Shown piece after piece: positions 1 through 15,329 of a DNA stretch of 64,000 nucleotides. Both the position numbers and the translations under genes were made by a program. The notes below the pieces were generated by a model. That model was given only the letters and a program-made list of their open reading frames with translations, had not been told where the DNA came from and made no database searches. This stretch comes from Nephrocerus scutellatus (lineage: Eukaryota; Arthropoda; Insecta; Diptera; Pipunculidae). The DNA lies in contig OX352761.1 of the NCBI GenBank assembly GCA_947095585.1, positions 18,305,277-18,369,276 of the forward strand, in the 5' to 3' direction. The stretch's first letter is position 1. Every line of letters starts with the position of its first letter.

Positions 1-3968
<3,968 letters not shown>

Positions 3969-4384
3969 GTGAGTCGATAGTATTTCGTTATTCTAATTCT
4001 GTAACGTTATGCATAATTTTTACATAGTATCTAGCAAGAATAGAGACTTTGAATTGTGTTGGTGACAAGACCTTGAATCGGAGGTAACAATCTAGCAACG
4101 TTTTCCGCTGCTTTCCTGAGTTTCCCATGCAAATTGTCGATGTTCTGTGACAATTTTTGAGATTCCCCTTATAAAGACGGTATTGCTCTTAAAAGCTCAA
4201 GCTACAGTTCCCATATTTGAGGAAAGCCATATTGTTAATTGGATAACTACGCTCTGAGGGTGCGTCATTTAGTCGACCTTCAAATTCATCAAAGGCAGCA
4301 TTTGACAAAGTCATCTTCCAATCGTTTTCTTAGGCTTTTTGCCATATATGACGCAAAAAAGAATAATATTTTGTTTTCATCATC

Positions 4385-4682
4385 ATCATTGTGGCTCTAC
4401 AACCGGGTAACAATCGGGCTAAATTCCTCAGCACTGGTTTCCATGTCAAGCAGATGTCATCATTTTTGGTTCTCTATACTCTTGGTATCTTAATCTACGG
4501 CTACGCTATTCTTCCAGCATTGGCCCGGCCTGCCATGCTGTCATGTCACATAAATCCCAACGCAAAGGACTTTCCGACCAGTATCATGCTCATGTAGGTT
4601 TCTACCGAGCTTTCTTCACGATGTCGATATCGCGGCAACGCTCGTAGATAAAAGAGTCTCCGGAATCGTCCTTTTTGAAATA
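4385..4682 (-). mobile_element. RTE family 1, 3'-terminal fragment
   Basis: The stretch matches, with drift, the 3' ends of the copies at 60070-62560 (minus) and 54450-56480 (plus): the end of the RT C-terminal region (CGCGGCAACGCTCGTAG, complement of the ERYRD coding segment) and the terminal unit next to an ATC triplet run (CATCATCATCATTG). RTE-type elements commonly end in short triplet repeats. It carries no usable reading frame. Confidence 0.65.
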
Positions 4683-4683
4683 C

Positions 4684-5990
4684 GAGGTCAACTATCGTGC
4701 TTCGCAATCTTAATTGAGCTGATCCTCATCTGGTCTTTCAACGGATGTTGGCTAGAGCGGTGACCACCTGTCAGCTCTTTGCTCTTTGGTGATTCTGTAA
4801 ACGGTTCTGCTATCGCACCTGCTCGCTGCTTCCTCTGCTTCTGAGGCCAGGTTGTTAATATAATTACGTTTGTCACGTCTTACACTACGCTGCACTTTTA
4901 TCATTTTGCTTCGATACAGAGACTCTAGCTCGATCCTCGCTGCTGCTGGGATATCTACAATACGAGCTTAAGGTTGCTTACGGTCTTCAATCCGCCTTCA
5001 GGTATCTTCGGTAAGCCACGTGCTGTGTCTTGCCTGGCTTCTACCAACAATACTTTCCGCTCCAGATGTGAAAACATTTTTCACAGTCTTCCAATGTTCT
5101 TGGATGATTGTCGGCAGTGAGCTGTTGATTGCTTCCACTCCTTGCGATAAATGATCCCTTAATTGTTGGCGTACTGAGGGAATCTGTAGCCGGACGATGT
5201 TATACCTAGGCATTCGGATGATATTGCGGAGTCTTTGAACTGATGCAGTACGTAACTGGACAGTAGCTACCATAATGTGATGATCCCGAATCACACCCAT
5301 ATCGGCTCCTCGTCTGTTTCGGACGTCTAAAAGACAGCTGCTAAAACGTCAGCTGATCGCCACATGGTCGATTTGGTTGGATGATGATTGCCTGTCAGTT
5401 GACACCCAGCTGACCTTATGGCAGGTCTTATGCTCAAACATGGTGCCTCCTATGACAAGGTGAATGGTGTTGCAGAAATCAACAAATCTTTCACCATTGT
5501 CATTTCGTTTGCCGAGGCCGTGCTTCCCAATCACATGCTTGAGTCCTTCATTGTCGTTTCCTACCTTGCATTCAAGTCCCCCATCACGATGACGATATCT
5601 CCGTTCGGCGTTGCGTTGAATACAGCGCTTAGTTGATTGTAGAAGTTGTACTTTTCATCAGTCGAAGGATTCGTTGGGGGTAGCACTGTATGATCGTGAC
5701 GCGCCGTACTCTAGTCCTAAATCTGGCCGATATGATCCTATCACCATGTGTGTGCCAGAAAATTAGGCCTCTGCCTGCTGTTGGCTTTAGCAGCAGACCC
5801 ACTCTAGATTCACGAGGACTGCCGTCGAACCATCTTACTTCACTCGCTCCCAGTATGTCCAAATTATATCGAAGAAACTAACGTTCCAGTTGAAGAAATC
5901 TGGCATTTTGAGGTCCTTCACTCCCTGAGTCAAGGAGCGTCCTCACATTCAAGTCGTCATTATTCGATCATTACTTATCCGAGGCGTTGT
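4684..5990 (-). mobile_element. Second RTE-like non-LTR element, decayed endonuclease region
   Basis: Read on the minus strand from about 5990 down, broken frames give LGASEVRW, then IGKHGLGKRNDNGERFVDFC, then WVSTDRQ-NQIDHVAIS, and then a region after the endonuclease with RDKRNYI and LASEAEEAA. The order E-V-RW, GLG-RNDNGE and NQIDH is that of apurinic-type endonucleases of RTE-group LINEs. At least three frameshifts separate the pieces. No RT core remains: the sequence runs directly into an RTE family 1 3' end at about 4682, so the two elements are fused by insertion or deletion. Clade is by pattern memory, not alignment. Confidence 0.65.
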
Positions 5991-6099
5991 GTCGGTTTCA
6001 GTAGCGGGAATTTTTCGGTACCGCAGGGTGCTAACCCACGTTACCTAGACTAGAAACGCTAGACAGTTCGCACTTGCAATTTTAGCCTACATATTTAAG

Positions 6100-8860
6100 G
6101 ATATATACATACACATAGTTGCCCTGGGACCACCACTAGGAGGTAGAGCAAGCACTACATCACGAACTTGATTGCTGCGCTACTGGCCCACACCAAGTTT
6201 TGAGCAGTCAGTAGTTTCCCGATCAATCTCAATGCAGATCCCCAAAATGGATTACAACAACATAAACTATTTAAACTTATGAATGATTTTAGCGATATTG
6301 GAAAAAATTAATTGAACGTTCGCTGTCTATTTATGAATATAAGATCGATGAAAACGAATTGGGATAGTTTGTTAGTAAGTATTAACACAATAATTAACTG
6401 CCTTGATGTCATTGTTCTTGTGGAGACCAATATAAAAGACGAAGACAATTTTTTTCTACTCAATAGCAGGATTTAATGCTGAATTTTTAAATAGGGAAAA
6501 ACGTAGAGGTGGAGGTATTGCCCTGTTTATTAAAAATAACATAAGCTATGAGAGACTTAATAACATCACAGTATCCTTTGAGAGCATAAGCATAAAATGT
6601 AACGAAAAACCAAAACAAAACTTTATAACTGCAATCTATAGACCACCGGACTTAAGCGAGAGAAGTTTCATCAATGAATTAGAACTTACCATTGACCAGG
6701 AAAGGTGTCGAAGTGACGACGTAATAATAATGGGCGACATGAACCTCAACATCCTTGATATTAACAGACAGCTAGTAAATGACTATGTGGAGATGATGGC
6801 TGCAAAGGGGCTGGTTAATGTCATTAAAGAGCCAACCCGCATCAGTCTACGTTTTTGAGTCGTGCATATCAGACCACTACGCAACTACAGAACGTTAACA
6901 AAAATAGAGACTAATATAAACAGAAACAAGAATGAGCGGATTCAAAATCATGTCGTAAACGAATTAATAAAATCCACTGACTGGGAACCTGTACTACTAG
7001 AGTAGAATATCGTGGTAATTTATAGAAACTTCACCGAAAAAATGCATGAGATATATAGGTGTGCGATAGTAGGAGACAGTGAAAAAAGAGATATAATTCA
7101 ACACCCGTGGATAACAACTGAGCTGAAAGAGAAGTGTATGATGCGCGACCAACTGTACAGAAGATGAAAAAATAACAGACTTAGCTCAATGTATGAAGCA
7201 GAATACAAGCAGTGCCGTAACAAACTAAATAAAGAAATTCAATTAAGCAAAAGTAACTTTTACAAAAGAACCTTCACAACCGTTAGAGGGGATCCTCGAA
7301 AAACCTGGAAACTTGTCAACGAAATAATTGAAACAGGCAAAATGTCATTGGACCAGCAGGTCCTTAAGAATTTTAACAATAAAAATATCAATGAGCTTAT
7401 AGATGAGCTCTCAAATTACTTTTCTAAAGAAACAAAAAAATAAATAATCCATAGATGCGGGAACACTACCTCAAATCATGTGAATAGCAGCATTGGGAAT
7501 TCAATATATATTCAAAAATGCAGAAATTCTTGGACCTATAGTCACAAAAATAATCAATAGTAGCATGGAGCTGTGTAATACCAAAAACGCTCAAAACGGC
7601 TATTGTACGTCCGATTTACAAGAGAGGAGCCAAAAGTAACATTGAAAACTACAGGCCAATATCAATCTTACCTGCTGTCGAAAAATGTTTGTGAAAAGGC
7701 TCAACGAAATTTTTGGCAGGTATTCTGTGCTTGGAGCAATCAATATGCTTATCAAAAAAATAAAATCACGAACGAGCTCATAGGCGAATTTACAAATACA
7801 TGTCTTGGTTATGTTCATCGACTTCAGTAAAGCTTTTGACAACCTAGATCATCATAAGCTACTGGAGGCTATATATAGGGTAGGAATTAGCCAGCTGTTT
7901 ACTTGACTACCTTACTGATCGACAGTTCCAAGTAAACATTTCTGGAAACAACGGTGAACCGACTGATATTGAATACGGCGTACCACAGGGGTCAAAACTG
8001 GGTCCGTTACTAATTATTATATACACAAACGAGCTGTTGCGAGTTTTCACAGAAAGCATTCCCTTTGCGTACGCCGATGATACAGCCATTGTAGCAAGAC
8101 ATCGATCGCTAGATACCGCGAAACAAATAATGCAAACCGAATTTGACAAGGCTGTAAGATGGTGTCACGACAATGGTCTTGTCATAAATGTGTCAAAAAC
8201 GAAACTGATGCACATCCGTCGACCTCACTCTCAACCAGTAAATATAGGCATTAATTACCAAAACAATGATTGTCCAGCCGCAACGACTGTATTATGTATC
8301 GAAGAAGTAAGTTCCTATTACCACTTAGGGATCACAATTGACTGCAACTTCAGATGGGACTCGCACATAATAAATCTTCGTCGTAAACTAAAGAGCGCCT
8401 TGTTTGCACGATTCTACTTAAAAAAAATGCACACAAAAACCAGTTTTACAACAAGTATACTATGCGCTGATAGAGTCCCAGCTTCGCTATGACATTCTAG
8501 CATGGGGTGGCGCGGCAAATACACACCTGCAATTACTGGAGAAACTCCGAAACAGAGCCCTGAAAATAATAGCCAACAACGATTTCAGAACCATCAGCGT
8601 TCCAAAAATATTCAAGATGTCAGTTGTACTAGAATATTACGAAGACAATCGTTTCCAAACCCCTTTACAACATGATGTCAACACAAGAAGACAAGCTCAA
8701 CGTCTACTACACACTCCACGAATTTATAACGTATATGGAGAACATCAACTAAACCATATGTTTCTTTCCCTCCTGAACGAGTTACCCAGAAGTCTCATCA
8801 ACATCAGAGATCAACACAGAAGAAAGTTTCTAATAAAACAACATTTTCTAACATAAGACT
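6100..8860 (+). mobile_element. CR1/L2-group-like LINE, degenerate
   Basis: An endonuclease start is visible near 6320 (NIRSMKTNW, VETNIKDED), then DDVIIMGDMNLNIL at about 6715 (Asp-Asn endonuclease motif) and EPTRIS. Next come PWITTELKEKC, a linker region (7189-7443), RT blocks NYRPISILPAVEK near 7650, FIDFSKAFDNLDHHKLLEA near 7810, a damaged PQG block near 7985 and FAYADDTAIVA at 8062-8094. The C-terminal part runs to a stop near 8856, ending IKQHFLT, with an A-rich tail. Several stops and frameshifts break it. The element is nearly full length for endonuclease plus RT, but dead. Clade assignment is tentative between CR1, L2 and jockey. Confidence 0.75.
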
Positions 8861-8879
8861 CAAGTCAAAATTATAAATT

Positions 8880-11285
8880 TTTTTTTAATAGTAGTAGGTA
8901 CTTTTTGAACTCGTTGACATAGGCGTTTCACATCAAACCAACGGCTGTGCGCCCCGACGCAGCCCCGCCCGATATATTTTTTTGGTTTCTAATTTTGCGC
9001 TGCAATGCAACCAACCACTCTGTTATGGGTCGACAGATCGACTGACATTTTTGTATTAGAATATTGCCGGTTTCCCACCACGATAAGATTTGATTGCACT
9101 CCCACCAGTTAGCATAGATACTCCAGGTGCATACATACTACAAGTTATTCCCACTATTCTGGTGATGGCTGATCGTCATTAAGTAACTGCTGATAATATC
9201 GATATCAAAAGCTTCTAGGTTGTCGTTCTCCCATACAGACGCCGACAGGCCCACAAATTCTTTAGAAGCACCTCAGTTATAACTTACGTACTATCATGTG
9301 ATCCCAATCTAATGTCAAGGCTGGCTCCACATAACAACTAACTTAACGCCACTCCATGGTAATTAATTCTATGATCGACCGACACTCGTGGTCTGGCGGC
9401 TTACCCAATCGATCAATCGGTCGAAACATATCAGACTTTTGGCAGCTCCAGTGAAGTGTCGTCTCTGTTTGCCAAAAACCAAAGAGGAGATGTCTTCCGC
9501 GGCTGCGGCTCTCATCAAAACTTAACGTTCGAGGGGAACAAGTTTCCATTGCACCCTTTTTCCTGCATACGTCACACTACACATCGATGTGACTTTAAGA
9601 GCGGCTTGAACCGCATCCAAACCGAACTCCATGCAATTGCAAATTGCACACCGTTCACCAAGAGGCATTGTCGTCATAAATCTCTGGTGTTCATCACATT
9701 ACGGCAACGACCGGCCACCGTTTATTAAAAAATAATAACCGCCATCGTCACCCAAACAGTTGGTGGGGGGAGTGCCGGGTGCCGGAGTTTTGCGCTGTTT
9801 GTACCACATTTGATGTGAATCCGCACGAACATATTGCTTGTCCGATGGATGTCTGTTCCTAGCGTTTAAGTTGTCGCGCACAGGTTTCCAAATGCCCAAC
9901 AGCCCAACAACTATCGAATGTCTTCCCGATACTTAATAAATCATCAATAGCTTGCACCGAGAGAAACGGAGAGATATAGTAAGAGATAGAGAGAGAACAG
10001 CTTCCACAAGTGTGGAGTGTGTGTGCGTGTGTGAGTGTTTGTGTAAACCAGAATATGAGTCAGCCACAGAGTACTTCACCAAGAAGCTCTTTAAAATGCA
10101 AGAGCCGCGCTACCGATTTGAGGTGCGATCAATAAATTTTGAAATGAAATGAAAAGCTACCGAAGCGCGTGAGGTGGGCAGGGAGTAGTTGACTGTGTGC
10201 TGCTCTTGTTGGTGGCCTCTTGTTGTTGCTATGCTCTGTACGTACAGGGAGCAATGTGTATCATCGACAACACCAATAACAACAACTACTACGACGAGGA
10301 GGACTGACTGAACTTTTGTCATCGTTACCGATCGGCGATAAAGCGGATCAGTGCAACAACGCCGCGCGGCATTGTGAATTTTTCCCATCCCATCCCCACA
10401 TGATGGTTGGTTGCCATCAAACGGGGACTGTGTGTTTGATTTGTGTGTTGACAAAATCCGCTAAAGTGATGTATTGTGAGAGATTAGTGAAATTTGTTCC
10501 CAAAACCGGCGGGTGCAGGGATCTCTTTAATATTCCCCACATCAAGCGATTAGCACTTTGCTGAGAAATTTACCCGATAGCATCTCAGTGGTGTTGATGG
10601 GATAGAGAAGGATAGGATAGCTGTGGTTGGTCAGCCGATAAACAAACAGACAGACGGATGTATCTGCTATATGTACGAGCCACACAATCAATAGAAAATC
10701 CTTCCATCTATCGCATCTATCAAAAATCTTAAAAACAAAAAACAGTCAGGCCCAGGCGCGAAATCATTTCTTTCAAATCTGTGAATCCGATCTGGAATTC
10801 GCGGTGGCAATAAATTTTGCCACATCATTTGCTTGCAGCAAGCGACTTTGCTGCTGTTTGGACGGCTGACGGGAACAAGTACCTTGCTCTGCTCACACAG
10901 CGAGATATCATTTGAGTGACGAGGGACTCCTCTCCATGGACGAGGACGATCGACCCATACGTGGATTCCAGTGAATTCTGAGAATAAGGCTATGCGGTGT
11001 CGAGGTAGCAGCAACTAAATACATGTCCGTGAAAAGGAACCTATTTCTAGTTTTGTTGTTTGTTCCTTCATTTTACCTCCACTACATTTTGCCGGTTTTT
11101 GTTTTATTCCGATGATGGAATGTTATTGTTTCTGCCCTGAATACTCCTACAACACTGGTTAAATGCAACCAATCAGGTAGTAATTGAAGTCTTGTCGAGT
11201 CGTAAATAAAGAGGTGATCAATTTAGAGGTCTCGGATATTAAATTGAAATAAAACAACAAAAATTCAAATTGATTGGGCAATCTT
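8880..11285 (+). other. Intron sequence without a recognised gene
   Basis: Both strands were read here. Short open frames exist (for example a 108-codon minus frame at 10688-11014) but have no domain, no compositional support and no neighbouring splice-compatible partners. A purine-rich simple stretch followed by GT repeats lies at about 9955-10045. Nothing else is recognised. Confidence 0.5.
9955..10045. repeat. GAGA-rich then GTGT-rich simple repeat
   Basis: A stretch of GAGAGAAACGG and AGAGATAGAGAGAGAAC is followed within about 20 bases by GTGTGTGTGCGTGTGTGAG. It is a purine-rich tract next to a TG microsatellite, which can form non-B DNA; no function is claimed. Confidence 0.7.
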
Positions 11286-11286
11286 T

Positions 11287-12520
11287 ATTTTTTTTGTTTA
11301 GAACCATCCATGACATTTATTTTTTGAAGATAATCCCTTTCAAATGTTGGCCGCAACTGCGCCGTAATTCGGCCATCCGTAAACACCAATTTTTAATGAC
11401 TCGCTCGAGGACTTCGGTCGTTATCTCGCGAATAACTTGAGTAATGTTGGCTTTCAATGCCTCAATCGTAGCTGGTTTATCCACAAAACGTTTAGACTTT
11501 GCATACCCCCACAAAAAAAAAAGTCCAAAGGTGTGATATCACACGATCTTGGTGGCCAATCCATCGGCCCGAAACGAGAGATCAATTGCTCACCGAAACG
11601 AGGACGCAGTAAATCCATTGTGTCACGGGCTGTATAGGATGTAACGCCATCTTGTTGGAACCAAATGTCGTGGAGATCACGGGCTTCAATTTTCGGCATC
11701 AAAAAGTCGTTTATCATGGCGCGATAGCGTTCGCCATTCACTGTTACATTGGCGCCAGCCTCGTCTTTGAAGAAATACAGGTCGATGATTCCTCCAGCCC
11801 ATAGGCCGCACCAAACGGTAGTTTTCAATGGATGTAATCGCAGTTCGTGAATGGCTTCGGATTGCTCTTCAGCCCAAATACGGCAATTTTGCATATTGAC
11901 GAAGCTATTTAGCCAAAAATGGTCCTCATCGCTGAACAAAATTCTGGTCCCAAAATACGGATCTTCGGCGAGTTTTTCAAGAGCCCAACGACTGAAAGTA
12001 TGACGCTTTGGAAGGTCGGCCGGCTTCAATTCTTGGACTAGCTGTATTTTATACGCTCTCAAACCAAGATCTCTGCGTAAAATCGCCCAAGTTGTGCCAT
12101 AAGATAGGCCAAGTTGTTGAGAACGGTGCCGAATCGATTCTTCCGGGTTTTCGGCAAAACTCTCACTTACAGCCGGCAATATTCTCTTCATTTCGGGCTG
12201 TACGTGGTGGTCTAATCGGTCGAGTATCATCCAATAATGTAAAATTCTTCTCAAGTTTGCCGATGGTATGCCGAATAGTGCGTTCGGTAGGACGATTATG
12301 TACACCATAAGTTGGCCTGAGCGCGCGATGAACACTTTTCACAGAACGTCGATTTTCGCAATACAATTGTACAATTTGTAAACGTTGTTGAGGCCTTAGT
12401 CTTTGTATGATGAAATGTCAATGAATACTAAATAAAATTATGTATTAAGTTTGACCGGTAGTCACGCGTGACATGTCAAAAAATCCTATTGGAAAAAGTA
12501 CCTCCAATCTGAGCACCCTT
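11287..12520 (-). mobile_element. rosa-like (DD41D) mariner, inactivated copy
   Basis: The minus strand encodes a mariner-superfamily transposase in three frames. The N-terminal helix-turn-helix region lies at 12163-12366 (LRPTYGVHNRPTERTI). The core lies at 11510-12180, with FSDEDHF (first Asp), WCGLWAGGIID, WFQQDGVTS (second Asp), and PPRSCDITPLDFF (third Asp, 41 residues after the second). The C-terminus lies at 11317-11510 (GYAKSKRFVDKP). One frameshift is near 12180; another is in a run of ten or more A near 11511-11522. The 5' end (complement of CACCCTT at 12514-12520) is followed by TA, like the copy at 26193. No matching end is seen on the 3' side near 11285, so it is probably truncated or diverged there. 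Confidence 0.88.
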
Positions 12521-12868
12521 TATATTTTCAAATTAATACCCCTTTGCCCGTGCGCAAATGCACAAATGCACGGTGTAAAAATAGAAAAAAATAAAAAGAT
12601 TTAGCGCAGACACGAACCTGAGTGTTCTACACTTTTTACCACCCAGCGTTCTTACTGGTGCGCCACGGAACATACCTTAGCAATTGGCTGCTTTTTGAAT
12701 AATCGAACTAAGCGTCGATTAATAAATCGTTTTTCATTATCAGTGTCCTCTTTCTTCTTTCTTTAAGGGTATAAGCCCATCAGACACGTGTAGCGTGTCG
12801 GGTGTGACGTGCGCAAAAGTTGTTTTTATTTCTTCACTTCTTTTAGGACCTTTTAACCACCATTCACA
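12521..12868. repeat. Intron spacer with one diverged unit of the GCGTGTCGCGTG satellite
   Basis: Bases 12785-12860 contain GTAGCGTGTCGGGTGTGACG and then GGACCTTTTAACCACC and CACACG. This is the same order of blocks as the tandem array at 53345-54055. The rest of the interval shows nothing recognised. Confidence 0.6.
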
Positions 12869-14158
12869 CGTACACTGCGTTTCACTAGATAAGGTACATT
12901 ACCACAGGCCAGCAATTCTGGCATTGAGTGAAACTCAGGTATTTGATAATCCTGATGCATTGGAATTTAATCTGGCTGGGTATAGGTTAGGTTAGGTTGA
13001 AGTGGCCGTCAGTCAAAACCAACACACTTAGACCAAGAAGGTCCGTTGTGATACCACAAGGGTCTAGAAAAGTCTACACCTACTTGTTGAACCACTTGGA
13101 GCTTCGTATGAAGCGCAATAGACTATTAATGTCAATTTGGGTTAGATCGTTGAGATCGTAGAACGCTCCCAGATAGAGCTTCCGCCTGTTCGAGAGGGCT
13201 GGGTACGTACAAAGTAGATGAAGAGTGGTTCCTCCTCCTCCTCATCCATGCAGCTTCTGCAGAAATCGTTGGAAAGGACTCCTTGTCTTTCTGCATGCTT
13301 GCCTATATACATTGTCCAGTTATGACACCTATAATGGCCTATAATCACTGTTTAGAGAGATCAAATACTTGGAGCTTTTCGGATCTAGCTTGGGCCAGAT
13401 CTGCTTCGTTGCTATGCAAGTTGTACCGTTTGACCATCAGTGATCAGGAAGACGGAAAGAGAGATTTAGTTTTAGTTTTTTTTTTTTTGAAAAGACACCT
13501 CCGCGAACCCCTTCATCAGTCGGCCTGGGTATAACTTGGTGCAATTATTTTTCTGTCGACGCGGACTCGCAATCTATTCCCGGAGTGATGTTGCGTTACT
13601 GCTTTTGCCGCAATTTAGCCAAAGTTACAATCCGGAATTCAATTTCATTTGGCTCAAAGTAAAGGTACAAGAGCGCAACACCTACTACTGCCCCACTTAG
13701 ACAGTGTTTCAACGCAGAGCTTTCGGTTTTACAAAGCAAATCCTACTGAGGAAAACCGAACAAATTTTGAACGAGCCAGAAATGATTGCACTGCCCATCT
13801 TTGGCGAGTCAAATTCGCCTACGACCAAAAATTGGGACAAAAAATACTGAAATGTCCCAAAGGCAGTAAACATTTTTGTTCTGAGATTAATGTACAGCCT
13901 CGTCGTCGATTCCAACGCTCATTTATAATGACATTCCAGCTGTCAGCTCTATAGACAATGCCAATCTGTTTGCTGCGCATTTCGCAGCTAGCTCCACGCT
14001 ACCAGATTGTACATGCATCTCAGAGTATTGAACACTCTATGGGACAGATATTCATTCGTACAGCTGCCAGAGTTTTAAACGATCTCAAGACTCACAAATC
14101 CCCATTAGTTCTGAAGAGGTGTTCTTCCAAGCTGGCATTACCGTGTGATCTCAACTGC
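12869..14158 (+). mobile_element. CR1/jockey-like LINE in two pieces, interrupted by a minus-strand insertion
   Basis: Bases 12890-12985 code for the start of an endonuclease (RPAILALSETQVFDN, then AGYRLG). The element resumes at about 13640-14158 with the linker after the endonuclease (NRTNFERARND, KILKCPKGSKHF) and the pre-RT segment (SIEHSMGQIFIRT, RVLNDLKTHKSP, LVLKRCSS). The same protein segments occur on the minus strand at 42148-42360, where GPDGISPLVLKRC is intact, so the two copies are one family. Small deletions remove the GPDG block here. The piece between, 12986-13560, is an unrelated minus-strand fragment, which implies nested insertion. Confidence 0.72.
12986..13560 (-). mobile_element. 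3' RNase H-tail fragment of a non-LTR element
   Basis: On the minus strand 13142-13348 reads GHYRCHNW, GKHAERQGVLSNDFC and RSCMDEEEEE. This parallels GHCLLGKHARTMGVEYNDFC-RSCMDEEEET at 59011-59502, the zinc-knuckle-like segment just after the RNase H domain in I/LOA-group LINEs. The frame then fails. The left border carries tandem GGTTAGGTTAGGTT (12978-12997), a common terminal motif of such elements in flies. Confidence 0.65.
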
Positions 14159-14780
14159 TGCTGATCGCTGTAATCGGCTGATTTTGGTGAAGTTATACTT
14201 CTTAATCACTGGCCACCAGAACAGCAATCCATAGGAAAGAATTAGCCGAACAACAGCTGTGTCCAGCCAAAGAGCCATTCTTGGTTGAATACCCCATTTC
14301 CTGCCGATTGTTTTACTGCTGGCATAGAGGCCCACGCACGCTTTCTTAGCCCTGTTCTCTATGTTAGCCTTCCAGCTAAGCTTCCTATCCAAGATTACTC
14401 CGAGATATTTGGCGCTGGAGGTAAGACTAGTACTTTGCCCATTGAGTTTTGTAAAGATAAAGGCCAGTATTTTAGATTTAGTGTTGAACAGTACCATTTC
14501 AGTCTTGCCTGGGTTAATTCCAAGGCCACAGCTTGTTGCACAGGATCTGACTTTACCCAGTGCCATTTCCATAACATCGCTGATCACGGAAAGGTGCTGG
14601 CCTGACACGAGTATCACCACGTTATCTGCATACGCAACTACATTCGTCAAGTCCTCCTCAAGTTTTAGGAGCATTTTGTTAATTACCAGCAGCCACAGTA
14701 AGGGAAGTGCGTTTGTCGACTCATCTGCGGAGGTACCTGCGACCGAAGGTTCTAGTTCTAGTAGTCTGGAGGCCACATCC
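14138..14780 (-). mobile_element. LOA-clade non-LTR element, C-terminal half of RT
   Basis: A 212-codon minus-strand frame covers LLWLLVINKMLLKLE, then VVAYADNVVILVSG, where the YADD catalytic box reads YADN, then CGLGINPGKTEMVLF, SAKYLGVILDRKLSW, and WGIQPRMALWLDTAVVR. This succession is that of LOA/Bilbo-type LINEs. The first half of RT and the endonuclease are absent: the frame joins directly to the ORF1-like part at 14781-15305, indicating a large internal deletion. The Asp-to-Asn change would abolish polymerase activity. Confidence 0.8.
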
Positions 14781-15305
14781 TCTTCCGTTACTCTTCTTCA
14801 GGGGACAGCAGGATGCCAAACCTAAGTTTAAACCCAGCTTTCTTAATTGTTCCCAGATACTCCTCATTGATCAGGAGTACCAGGGACATATTCCTGAGCT
14901 GGGATTCATCTACCCGAATGATGATCCAATTGTCCAACGGGATTTCAGGATTTTGGAGCCGTAGACATTGAAGGACTTTGGCTTTGTCCGCCTCTTGGCA
15001 ACCAAGTGCGTGCTCTAGGCCTCCTAGGGATATCCTTGTCCGGTATTAGCTTGTTCTTCAAGCCCTCCTATGCATCACTTATCTTAGCGACGCACTTGCC
15101 AAGAAAGTCCAAAGACGGCTGGTCCTCGCACTCCAAAATCCTAAAGCCCCTAAGGACAACGGAGCAGTCTAACGAGGCTGGTGGACTCTTTGTAGCGGTA
15201 ATAACCACCAGCTCAGACAGTCGCGCCTCAATGTCGCCTCATTTATCCACGATTGCTTTTCCACTGCTCGACACCTCGTCAATCAGCGTCACATTCAAGT
15301 AACTG
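14781..15305 (-). mobile_element. ORF1 C-terminal (DUF4780-like) remnant of a LOA-type element
   Basis: Minus-strand frames give IVDKWGDIEARLSEL, RILECEDQPSLDFLGKCV and KLIPDKDIPRRPRAR, with stops between. The pattern of a conserved tryptophan after a DIP-RPRAR segment resembles the DUF4780 region found in ORF1 proteins of fly non-LTR elements. It lies directly upstream of the RT remnant, in the natural ORF1-to-ORF2 order. A second copy of the neighbouring ORF1 part lies at 19531-20560. Family naming is from memory of the motif and needs a profile search. Confidence 0.55.
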
Positions 15306-15329
15306 ATGTCCACCTCATTCGTAGTTAAC

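Noticed and set aside
10688..11014. 108-codon minus-strand open frame
   Set aside because: No recognised motif and no promoter or poly(A) context.
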